A stretch of 64,000 bases of DNA from Planococcus citri (taxonomy: Eukaryota > Arthropoda > Insecta > Hemiptera > Pseudococcidae): contig NC_088681.1 in assembly GCF_950023065.1 (NCBI RefSeq), positions 1 to 64,000 of the forward strand, read 5' to 3'. The notes under the pieces are model-generated. The model did not search any database. It had not been told where the DNA came from and saw only the letters and a program-made list of their open reading frames with translations. Shown piece after piece: positions 46,201-58,200 of this stretch. The position numbers were made by a program, and so were the translations under genes. The first letter of the stretch is position 1; the number at the start of each line of letters is the position of its first letter.

Positions 46201-49200
46201 TCGGCTCATCGGCTGACCATTGACCAATCATCGTACTCACGGTGAATGATACGAGACGAGTACGAGTAGGCCGTCTAATAGTGACACGATTACGTAGCAG
46301 CGCTTGATTGGTTGCTGGACTGCCAGTCGACGTTCGGCGTTCGGCGTTCACGTTGTCAACCTACACTCTTAATAGATAGATGTAAAAAAAAAAAAAAAAC
46401 TTTCTTCCGGTAGGTACTCGATGTTTTTGCGCCGTGCGATGCCGCACCCTGTAACTATCAAATAGCAAGTACTACATACCTATAGCAGCCTAGGTAATTA
46501 TTGGTACCTATGTATGTATACTTATGCGGTGGTATCCGCTGTTGCAGGATAGTATTTCGTCGGTTGTAGCCAAATATTCCAGCAACGGCTACATGGATAT
46601 TTTGCAAGAAAAATGGTACGGAGGATTGCCGTGCTTCAAGCTGGCTACAGATATGGCGCAGCCCAGGCCTCTCGGTGTTGCCGCTGTTGCCGGTACGTGC
46701 CTTGCCTTTCCTTTCCTTGCCGAATCAATTAAAATCACCAAATTTCAATGGATACGTTGAAAATGTTGTTCTAGCGTGGCTCTTTTATCACCAATTATTA
46801 CTATAATGCGTGGTAACTGGTACATATTATAATATGAGGGACATTTTACAAAATGTATTGGAAATTTTCTCAGTCAATATATGTAGTAAAAATTGCTAAA
46901 TGCACAGACTCCATCCAAAATCTCATAATTTTTAGAAAAAATTACCGAGCAAATTTCTCTCAGTGTGGTCACAGTGAATGATACGAGTACGCGTAATAAT
47001 GATAGCACATGATTGGTTGTTGGACTGGAGAGATAACACTCCACCAATCATACGCATTTTATTTCACGTTGCCAACCTAAGCGTATAAGTATTTTTAATG
47101 AAAAATTTTCTTTGGGGTACTCGATATTTCTGGGCACCCTGTATATGAGTAAGGTAAACTCGATATAAGGTAGGTGGTATAGGCACCTAACTAAATTCTT
47201 GTCATTTGTGAATGTGGCGTTTGTCTCATTTTGATACTCGTACTCGGCGTACTTGTACCAAGCTCCTCATACAGTTATACAGTAGGATGTACCTAATACC
47301 TATGTAGTATGATGTACCTAGGTAAGGTACCTACTTATATCTTGTATTACCTATTGTACATATGTATACGAGTAGGGCTATTGCACAATTGCGGCCGTTT
47401 TGCAGGCGTCTTCCTGATGTTGGGATGCGGCGTTGTTGTCGGCTGTTTGATTCTATTCTCGGAGCATATGTTCTACAAGTACACGTTGCCATCTTTGAGG
47501 AAAAAACCAAAAAGTTCCATGTGGAAAAGTCGCAACGTTATGTTTTTTAGCCAGGTAGATACCGTATTTCGACCTACCAGTACCTACGCCACAGTACATA
47601 ACTATTTCTTTTCACATTCCGCTTTTGTTTTTACCCAACATTTTTTCAGAAACTGTACAGATTTATCAATTGCGTGGAACTAGTTTCACCTCACCACGCC
47701 GCCAGAGAATTGGTGCATACTTTGAGACAGGGTCAGATAACCAGTCTGTTTCAAAAAAGCGTTCGAAGAGTAAGTAGCCGCGCCCTCCAGGCTAAGGTAG
47801 CCTGTAGTACTCGTTGGCCTTACTTACGGCGCGGCTCCTGCGAATATTTGTATGTGTCGCTGCTGATCTTGATTACGAGTAACATACGAGTATGTATGTC
47901 TGTATGTATGTGTGTATGTATATATGTATGTATGTATGTTGAGTATGTATGTGTGTGTGTGTGCCCAACTACTCCCTAAAAATAGGGAAAACTTTAATTG
48001 AACGACAGAATAAGTGAATTGCACGACAGAAAAATTCCACGACGAAATCGTGTTTTTGAAGACAGCGATTTAACGCCAGCATTGAACGACAGACCTCGAA
48101 GGACAAGCATAGAAAATTCACGCCGCGAGAAAGGGAATGCACAAAGAACATGGGAAAGCCTGACGAAATCATTTCAATTGCCCAACTACGCAAATTTTTC
48201 ACCTGTCCTTTGAATTAGTGAACATGAACGGAGCAGTATTTTATGAATAATGTTGGAGAGAGTCTTTCAAGTTGGTGATTCGAAATTAGTGCGTATTTAC
48301 CTCATTAAAAATTTTAAAACTCAAAATTAAATTTTCAAGCTGAAAGTTTGACTTTTTGCAATGAAAATAAAATCGAAAGCTACAATTTAAAAATTTGAAA
48401 AAATTGCTGCGAAAACAGTGTTTAATCCCATTTTTTAAAATCAAAATTCAAAACAATTTCATACCAAAGTAGCACAATGTGGCTGAAGTTATTTTGAAGT
48501 TCCGAGTTTGCGCTACCACCCCCCCCCCTACCCTCCGAATATATTCAATTTTATGGGAAAATAGATTAATACACATTTCAGTGTTTTTTTTGGGGTTTTT
48601 TTCGTAAAAAAAAAAAAAAAAAACAGTAACAACTATAAAGGGAGTGGAAGCTAACAAAAATTGCAAAAAAATTCTCAAGTACAAATAAAAGCTACTTTAA
48701 GCACTCCTAGTGCCTCTCATCTTGTTTTTGAATTTTCCAATTAAAAAAAAAAATGATCGCTGGAGAAAATTTTGGAGTTGAACCGGCTCGAAAAGAATTT
48801 AAAGACATATGTACCTACCTAATGTGCCTTTAAATGCTGAATTTCGTTTTTACTTACCTCTTTTTTTAGCTTTAAGAAGTTTTTATTTGAAAATCCTCCG
48901 AAGGGGGAGACTTCAGATTGGTTTGAAACCAACACCAATCGTTTTTGGAAATTTTAGTTTTGTGAATAAATTCGTCGCTCTTATCATTATGTCGTCGTTC
49001 ATTTCCTAAAGTCGTCGATTCATTTCATTCAATTTGTCGGGCATACGCTGGCGTGCACTTGAATTTTTGTTGTCGTGCAATGGTTGAAAACTGTTTCCAT
49101 CGTTAAAAAATGTGGTTTTGGACGTTAGCATCTGTCGTGCAAAACACAATTATTTTTGGTCGTTCAAATCATTTAATATGTCGTGCCGATAAATGGCACC

Positions 49201-52200
49201 CCTAAAAATATACGAGTAGTACAATTAATGATACGTAGGTACGTACACCTACACACTACATACTAACATACTCTCGTATGTAGCCGTAAGTAAGGTTCCT
49301 TTTCTACATACTCGTACTAGTTACCGATTTAAAAGTTGTCTAGCGAGGCTTGTAGGTAAAGGAAAGTGGTGCACTTTTCCAAACGACGTGTTTTCGCCGT
49401 CTAAAGAGCATTTAATTACGCGGCCGCTGTGCTTTTTTCTTTGGTTTTGGTTTTGATTTCGATTTTGATCTTTTGTTTTTGTTTTTTTTTTTTTTCGCCA
49501 GAAAGAACACGAGCAACGACAACAACAACAAAAGAGTAAAGCGCAATTTTTCGAAATGATTCAAGAGATCAGAAGGTACCTAAACCTACATACACATATT
49601 TTGTATTTTGTATGTCACATCTGTGTAGATTAATATGTACCTACTTACTCTTAAAATGAGAATAGTTAGCTAGTACTGTGCTTATAGTGTTTCGTAGCTC
49701 CTACTGAATTTTACTCGTAGGTATTCTACGTACGTATTTGTTTTATCGTTTGTTTCGCTATAGGGTTCAGCAAGAAGAACGTAAAGATGGCGACAGCGGC
49801 GGCGGCGGTGGTGGTGGCAGAATCCGAGCTGGCAAAATAAGTCCTAAGAAGAAATATTACGCTAATAAAAATGCGCCGCAAATATTACTCAGCCCTACCG
49901 GACTGCTGAAGCATCGCAATCGATTGTCACCCGCCAGGTGTGTACCAGTACTTTTACATCATTGTTCATCATTACCGCCATCTACTGATTATAAGTGATT
50001 AGTAGGTTGTACATACAGAGTGCGCACAAATATCGAGTAGCTAACCCAAAGATACATATACTCGTGTATATATATACCTATATTTTTTTTTTTTTTGAAA
50101 ATAGGCACCGTACGTAATTAGTACATACACCAATCATACGCATCTATTTCACGTTGACAGCTATGTATTTTTTTCAAAAAAACTTTTCAGGGGTAGGTAC
50201 TGGATATTTCTGCGTACCCTGTATGTACCTATGTATGTACGTGCCTACAAGTTATACCTACATACTTACATAGTACAGTAGGTAGGTATCTAGGACGTAG
50301 GTAATTCACAAGACGTATGACGTGTCATAACTGTAGCCCTGTAAATCTGCGCACTGCGAGTTACAAGCTGCGTGGACTGCGTCTGTCCTCTGTATCTGGT
50401 CATAAGTAAGTATGGTAGGTACAGGTACCAGTAGTACTCGTACATTGTGTAGAATATGTATTACTCTTACACACTAGGTATAGGGTAAAGGTGCCCAAGT
50501 TTGCGCGCTTCCTAAGTTTGCACAGAAACAATTTCTCAGAACCAGTGAAAGTTACAACATTGATACCGCCTTTACTTGAAAGAAGAATCAAAATGACCAT
50601 ACTTCACGCTATTTTGGTGATGGTAGCACCAAGTGTTGTCAACTGACAGGCGAGAACTTTTTTTTCAAATTTCTTCATAACTGTTCCAATAAAAGACGCG
50701 CGCTACAATTTTTATAGAAATGGTAGTACAGATCTAAATAAGCTATTTTTAGATTCGTCATAGTCTAGGGATTATAACAAGCGCATATTTCAAGTATTTT
50801 CTGCTTTAATCGAGTTTCAATTTTCCACTTTTTAAAAAAGAAAAACAACCCTGTGCCGGAGATTGCGATTTTTATTTTTTGCTACTTTTCTAGACTAATA
50901 ATGATAATTTTCGAAATTTTCATTAGGAATTCAATTAATTTGAATGAAATGGCACCTTATGTACGTACATCCAGTTTACTCCTTCCCAGGAAAAAAAGTT
51001 TTATAAACTTGTATAGAATTCTATAAAAGTTGCATAAACTTGTATAGAGTTCTATAAAAATTGCATAAAATTTTATAGAATTTCATCAAAATTGAAATAG
51101 CTTTTTATAAAGGTGTATCAAATATGATACAATTGTATGCAGTTTTATACATTCCTATACATTTTCATAAAAAGAAAAATAATTGCTTTGATAAAATTGC
51201 ATAAAATTTTATAGAATTTCATCAAAATTGAATTAGCTTTTTATAAAGGTGTATCAAATGCATATAATTGTATACAGTTTTATACATTCATATAGATTTT
51301 GATAAAAAGAAGAGTAATTGCTTTGATAAAATTGGATAAAATTTTTTTCAGTAGAATGGATATTTTGCATTAATTGTATAAACGTTTATAAAATTGTTTA
51401 AAACTGTATACATTTGTATAGAATTTGATTTAGCTGTATAAAATTTGATAAAAGTGATCAAATATGGTGTTAGTTTTTAAATTTTTTTTTTTATCAAAAT
51501 TTGTGTAATTTTATCAAATAGACAATATTGTATACATTTTTATATAAGTTTATCAAAAATGATACAATTGTATCAAATGAAATGGTATAGTTAGTACTCT
51601 TAGATAAAGTACTGCATCATTCTCTATATATTGATTTTATTGGTCTCTTCTAATTATTCCACTCAAAGTGTCATGTGTAGTGAAATGACGAGCGTGGGAC
51701 TTAATTTTTGATAAAAAGTGGATGCTTTGGAAGCCCACAATCCACAAAATGATCTTGCATTAATTCATGAATAATTTTGAATCAATGTTAAAATTTGTCT
51801 TCATAGCAACCACATATAAAATTTTATAAAAAATACCCAATTATTTTTTATACAAAATTTGTCTCTATCAAAAATTCTATAAAACTTTTTTTCCCGGGTT
51901 GTCAAAAGCTTTGGGAGAAACTGTGGTGTACTGCAGGAAATACCAGATATCGCACCTTGGGAGTAAGTAAGGTTACATCTCAAAAAAAATCAATTTTGAC
52001 ATTTTTGCATTTTTGGGGTTTGTATGACACCCCTCAACCAAAAATAACACTTTGAGTTGGGTACATTATCTAGATCTTGTAAAAAAAACTCCAATGGTCT
52101 AACTCAAAATCCCAACAACATTGCAAGTTATTCGGAGTAACGTATAAGGGTACATCTCAAAAAACTCCACCTTTTTCGAGCAAATTTCGTACATTACAAA

Positions 52201-55200
52201 GTGTTAACAAACGGTTTTGATTGTTTTGAATGTTTGTCAGTTAGAAATAGTCACAAGGAGTGCATTTTTTATTGCTTTGAACCAAATGGAAAAAAAATTT
52301 TAAATCAATCACTTTTCCAAAAAATGAATTTGCACATACAACGAAATTTTAGTTTTTTGAGAAAAACTCAAAAACTAAGCACTCTAGAAAAAAACTAACT
52401 GCATTATGTCGATTGGAAATTTAATTCTGTACAACTACTTTGACAACATGACATTTTTTTTGGACGCTTCCAAGTTGGTTGAAAATCTGCTCTTACGCGA
52501 CATAAAAACGCGGGAAGGAGATTCAACACTTTACGCTAATGCTTTTTCTGTCCATTAATCGGCACGTATTTTATTTACGCGTAAAAATCTGCCATTGATC
52601 AATATTCTTGAAAAATTGTTGGCACCAGCGGGGATCGAACTCGAGTCCCCGGATCTGTGAGCGGAATCCTTGGCTACCTACGCCACCACAGCATTTGGTA
52701 GAGGTGATTAAAGATTTATATACTAAGCTGAAACACACGCGCAAAATACCACGTTTACACGCGTTTTCCCGCAAATAGGCCAATAAATACGCTACGAAAT
52801 ATTTGCGTAGCGTATTTTTGTGGCTGGTTTTTTCAACGTGCAAAAATATGCCACATAATTAGAAGCGTAGCGGCTTTATGCGATGAAAATACACTACAAA
52901 ATATTCTTGTGGCATGTTTATCAGCAGAAATTTTTTTCTGCTGTGCAGAAAATGTGACAACCTAAAAAGTTGCTTCACATTACGCCCGTGAACTGAAGCG
53001 CGATTTTGAAAATTGTAAAATCTGCTGCATGGCAGCAGTTTACAGACGCGTTGAAGTATAAAACGCCAATTAAACTGCTCTTTACCGCGGGTCATTCCAT
53101 GTCAACTCAACCAACGTTTTTGGGTCATGTCCTTCGATTTCGCTCAAATTTTTTTTACAATATCTACCCACCCAGTAAGTAAGAAAGCCGCAATCAGTTT
53201 GGTCCCAGCCCCCTCAGGGGGCTGGTGGGGGGGCTTCCATTATTTTCACATTGTCTCGAGGTACTCTACTTCAGCAGCCCATTTCTCCAAAACTATGATA
53301 CTTTGATCAAAACTGATTTCACAGTTCGAAAGGGCATTGAATTTTGAACTTTTTAAGCATTTTGAAATTTTCAAAAGTTGAAAGTTGAACTTTCAATTTG
53401 AAAGTTCAAATTTCAAAATGACACTGTAAGTAGGAGCTACCATTTAAAATTTTGAAAAAATTTCCATAGATGTACATTTTGATGCTTTTTTGAAATATTT
53501 AGGTTTCGAGTTGGGACTCGTAGACGGAGGGGGAGCACCCCCACCCCCAATTTTGAGTGAAACTTTCGAAAGAAAATCTGGGGCATGTGATATATCGAAT
53601 TGTATGTTTTCGGTGACGCTGAACACGAATATGACGTTAGATTTTTGATAAGACCCCATCCACGGCCCCCAGCACCTCCCCAAAGGGGGTAAAAGTTCAA
53701 AAAAGTGTTTTGTTCGTGCGACACATGGAATAATATGTTTCTGGTGACGCTGAACACGAATATGACGTCAGATTTTTGATTGGACTTCATCCACGGCCCC
53801 CAACAATTTTTTTGGAATTTTACCTATTGGGGGAGGTTCTGGGGGCCATGGGTGAGGTCGATTTAGAAAACTATGGCTATATTCGTGTTCAGCGATATCG
53901 AAAACGTACTATTTCATGTGTCACACGAATGTTACCATTTTTTTTGGGTTACCCCCTTTGGGAAGGTGCAGGGGGCCGTGGATGAGGTCCAATCAAAAAT
54001 CTGACGTCATACTCGTGTTCAGCGTCACGAAAAACATATTATTCCATGTGTCGCACGAACAAAACACTTTTTTGAACTTTTACCCCCTTTGGGGAGGTGC
54101 TGGGGGCCGTGGATGGGGTCCTATCAAAAATCTAACGTCATTAGGAAGAAATAACTCTTGCTTCTCTGAGAAGCAAGAGTTATTTCTTCCTAATCTAACA
54201 AACTTCTCGCTAAAAGGTTCTTTTTACCTTTGATCTAACGTCATATTCGTGTTCAGTGTTGCCGAAAACATACAATTCGATATATCACATGCCCCAGATT
54301 TTCTTTCGAAAGTTTCACCCAAAATTGGGGGTGGGATGCTCTCCCTCCGTCTACGAGTCCCAACTCGAAACCTAAATATTTCAAAAAAGTATCAAAATGT
54401 ACATCTATGGAAATTTTTTCAAAATTTTAAATGGTAGCTCCCACTTACAGTGCCATTTTGAAATTTGAACTTTCAAATTGAAAGTTCAACTTTCAACTTT
54501 TGAAAATTTCAAAATGCTTAAAAAGTTCAAAATTCAATGCCCTTTCGAACTGTGAAATCAGTTTTGATCAAAGTATCATAGTTTTAGAGAAATGGGCTGT
54601 TGAAGTTGAGTACCTCGAGACAATGTGAAAATAATGGAAGCCCCCCCACCAGCCCCCTGAGGGGGCTGGGACCAAACTGATTGCGGCTTTCTTACTTACT
54701 GGGTGGGTAGATATTGTAAAAAAAATTTGAGCGAAATCGAAAGGCATGACTTTCAAAATCGCCTTTTTTTGGTTGAGTTGACATGGAATGACCCCCGCGT
54801 ATTTATTGGCAGAAGGGCAGATTTTCACCCAACTGGGTTCCTTTTGCCTCCACATCAACTTTAATGAGAGGTTATAACTCAGTCTCAAAATGTTTCCCAA
54901 ACATTGAAATATTTCCTCTTTAAGATTTTATTTTTCAAAGTGTTCTTATGCTAAAAGAAGATAGGATACCAGATCTTTAAAATGAGGTGCTATTCATTCC
55001 TCACAATTAATTTATAAGTTGATGAAAATAACGAATCAAGTTTTTAAAAAAAAGAAAATCACTCTCCTGTAAAATTTCACTTTTTTGAGATGTAACCTTA
55101 TTACTCCCGAGGTGTGATATGAGCACATTTCCAGTGTGGTTTGTGGTTCACTCAGAAGTTTCAAATGCACGTTTGTGAGAGACATTTGTTTGCTTTTATC

Positions 55201-58200
55201 ATTAATTAAACAATACCGACAAATTTCTATGTTTTTCACTGGTGCACAATCTTGGGTAAGGTGAATGCGCGATCTCCCGCACAACAATGGTCGACGTCGA
55301 CATTTACATCGACTGCGTTTTTTTTCAGCATAATGATGGAAAAGTGATCAATTAATTATGTAGTAGGAATCTTTATGTCCGTACAAAAGCTAGGTAAATG
55401 AAAATTTTAATTATTTTTGGAAAAAAATTTAAATTTTTTAAACTCAAATTTTATAACTTTAGGAAGCAGGAGGTCGACATAAATTTTGATGTGAATGTCG
55501 ATCCATCCACATATGTGACCCGCTCTGACAAAATCGACCATTTCCACAAAAAAAAGTGTCCAAAATAATGACGTTTAAAATGAGTTTTATGGGTTGAAAG
55601 ATCAGATTTTTGAGAAAAAAACATTTTTTGAAATTTTGTCGAAATGGTCGATTTTGTCAGAGCGGGTCATATATGTCACTTTTGGATGCCACATGTCGAT
55701 GTGAATTTTGACCCTGTGTCGAGCCAATTGTCGACACGAATGCAGATCAACATCAGTCGACAATTACATCGACAATTAGCTCGACACAGGGTCAAAATTC
55801 ACATCGACATGTGGCATCCAAAAAAGACGGATGTGGATGGGTCGACATTCACATCGAAATTAGCATGGTCATTGTTGTATGGGTTAGGAATGCATATGCC
55901 TAATTTTGCGCATTTGAATTTCTTTGGTTTTTGGTCAAAATATCAAAAATTAAATCGATTAAAAATTTTATTTCTGGTGCAAATTATAGCCAAATGTTTG
56001 AAGAACCTTCTGTACAAATTTCAATATTCTAGCTTCTTTTCATAAGAAGTAGTGACTGTTTGAAACTTCTACTTGTACTTAGCAGGCTACAACCTGCTGA
56101 GTAATTACTCATATGTAGCGTAGCGTGCCGTATGGAACTACTAGTACAACCACGTCTACGTACAGGGGCAGCGACGCGGCGCGGCGCGGTGTGCTCAAAA
56201 TATCCGGCACCCCGACCAAAAAGAAAGTTGTTTGTTTGTTTGTATGTATGAGATTGTGTCCTGTGAAAAAATACATACTTGTATGTAGTTGGACTATAGC
56301 TGCGAAACTTTCTCGACAGAGCTCGAGCTCGACATTTCTGAGCACGCTATAGGTTAAGTGTAACACACCGTACCGCGTACCATCTATGTACCTACCTACC
56401 TACCTACCTACCTACCTACCTACTCACCTACCTTGCTAGTTAGCTAGCTACAGGGTGCCCAGAAATATCGAGCACCCCTAAAAAAGTTTTCTACTAAAAT
56501 ACTTTGGTTGGTCACAGTGAATGATACGAGTAATAATGATAGCACATGATTGGTTGTTGGACTGGAGAGATAACATTCCGCCAATCATACGCACGCATCT
56601 ATTTCACGTTGCCAACCTACGCGTATATTTTTAATGAAAAACTTTCTTAGGGGTGCTCGATATTTCTGGGCACCCTGTACCTATGTACCTACCTAACCAG
56701 TACCTACCTAGTGTAGAACTGTAGAGCCGCTCGCTAATTGTTGCTATTGTGGAGTACTAAGTGTATGGATGACGTAAGTATCGTGTACCTACTATTGTTG
56801 GCAGATTGGATTTCGCGAGACGTTTAAGCAAGGACGTGTTCAGATCGAAGAGTTCGGGAAACTTGGACGTGAGAAGAATTAGTTCCGATATCAACGTGGC
56901 GGCCGGAAGATTTTTCGATTTTTACAGCGCACAAGCGATCGGTCGCCGATTGAGTCACGGCAGCGGCACCGCGTCCGCCGCTGGCGCCAACGTCACCGCC
57001 ACCGCCGCCGCCGATGCCGACAACAGTCCACCAGACTTGAATGCCAGAAGAGCTAGTCAATATTTCAGGCCGGCGGACGATAATGTCTTTTTCGCCGCCA
57101 CCGCCACCGCCACCTCGCACACCGCCAACCCATCCCCAACTGGTTCCGACGTGCCAGCGGGAATGACGGCCGACGCGTTTGCGCAACGCAAAACCATCGC
57201 GTCCAGTCCTTCGGACAGCAATTTGGTGGGCTTTAAAAGTCCCAAGAGTCCTACTTCGGTGTACTCGTCGTCGTCGCCCACCGCCACCGCCACCGCCAAT
57301 AATATCCTTTCACCGAGTAGCCGCGCTTCCAACTCGTTTTTCTCACGCGACATCGGACCGGTGGCGGCTAGAAAATTCAGCAACGTCGACTCGTCCTCAT
57401 TCCGAGGAGGTTTGAAAAATAAAACGCCGCAGGCGCCGCCTAAAGTTACCATCAACAATCGAGAATTTTTCGGGTACGTACCATTCGCGACGCCGACGCT
57501 TATTAGTTATTACGTATGTAGGTATTACCAATACCTTTACCTACCTACCTACCTACCTACCTACCTACCTATACGAGTATAATTGTTGTAGCTAGCATTT
57601 ATACGTACCTAATCGACACCGACATGACATCTTGCTCAGAAATACCTATACCTATCGAGCTATCGAACACGGTCCAATTCTCGACCAACCACCGCATCCA
57701 CACCCCGCCCCCTCAGGACCAAACAATTTCTGTATGTGCCTCCGTATACGGCAGAAATGATAACGAATTACCTAGGTACTTACGTAATTGGTCGTTGAGT
57801 GGAGCCTTAGATGATAACATTCCGTCAATGCCGTCTTTGTGATGCTCGATACTTCTGAGCAAACCTAGCTGCAGCTAGGTACTCACTTTTACCCATAAGT
57901 ACATAAGTACGTAATCACGTAGATACGTAGTGTGAACTTGAACATCGATCGGTACATTCGATTCTACATGCTATTTTACATAGGTACCTACATACAGTAA
58001 TGTTTTTCGTATTGTTTTGTTTTGTTTTTTTTTTTTTACCAAGTAGGTACGCATACCTACCTACGTACACGTACGTAGATAGACAATTTCTGCTGGTCGT
58101 GTATTCGGTTGATAAGTTGCGACTCGGTTTATAGCGTATTTTATGTTGTTGCAGATACGACGATGGAGCGTCGCCGGAACACGTCGATTTCGCGGACTCC

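Larger units (their letters stand above)
52472..54839. mobile_element. Nested DNA transposon inside the family B copy
   Basis: The left end AGTTGGTTGAAAATCTGCTC is mirrored at the right by GGGCAGATTTTCACCCAACT. TTCC occurs at both edges and may be a target duplication. It carries a long inverted repeat at 53086-54800 and no transposase frame. Confidence 0.75.
51948..55119. mobile_element. Family B DNA transposon, second copy, split by a 2.4-kb nested insertion (intron 17)
   Basis: Left part 51948-52471 and right part about 54840-55119 correspond block by block to the intact copy at 33236-33998, including the ends TATCGCACC and GGTGTGATA. The break point is at GGACGCTTCC, where the second element begins. 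Confidence 0.85.

Noticed and set aside
54140..54194. Possible microRNA hairpin or rho-type terminator
   Set aside because: The stem is perfect with a one-base loop and is bounded by a direct repeat, so a mobile insertion is the better reading; this is also a eukaryotic genome.
53437..54437. Several frames with similar Pro/Gly-rich peptides on both strands
   Set aside because: They are mirror images produced by the arms of the long inverted repeat.
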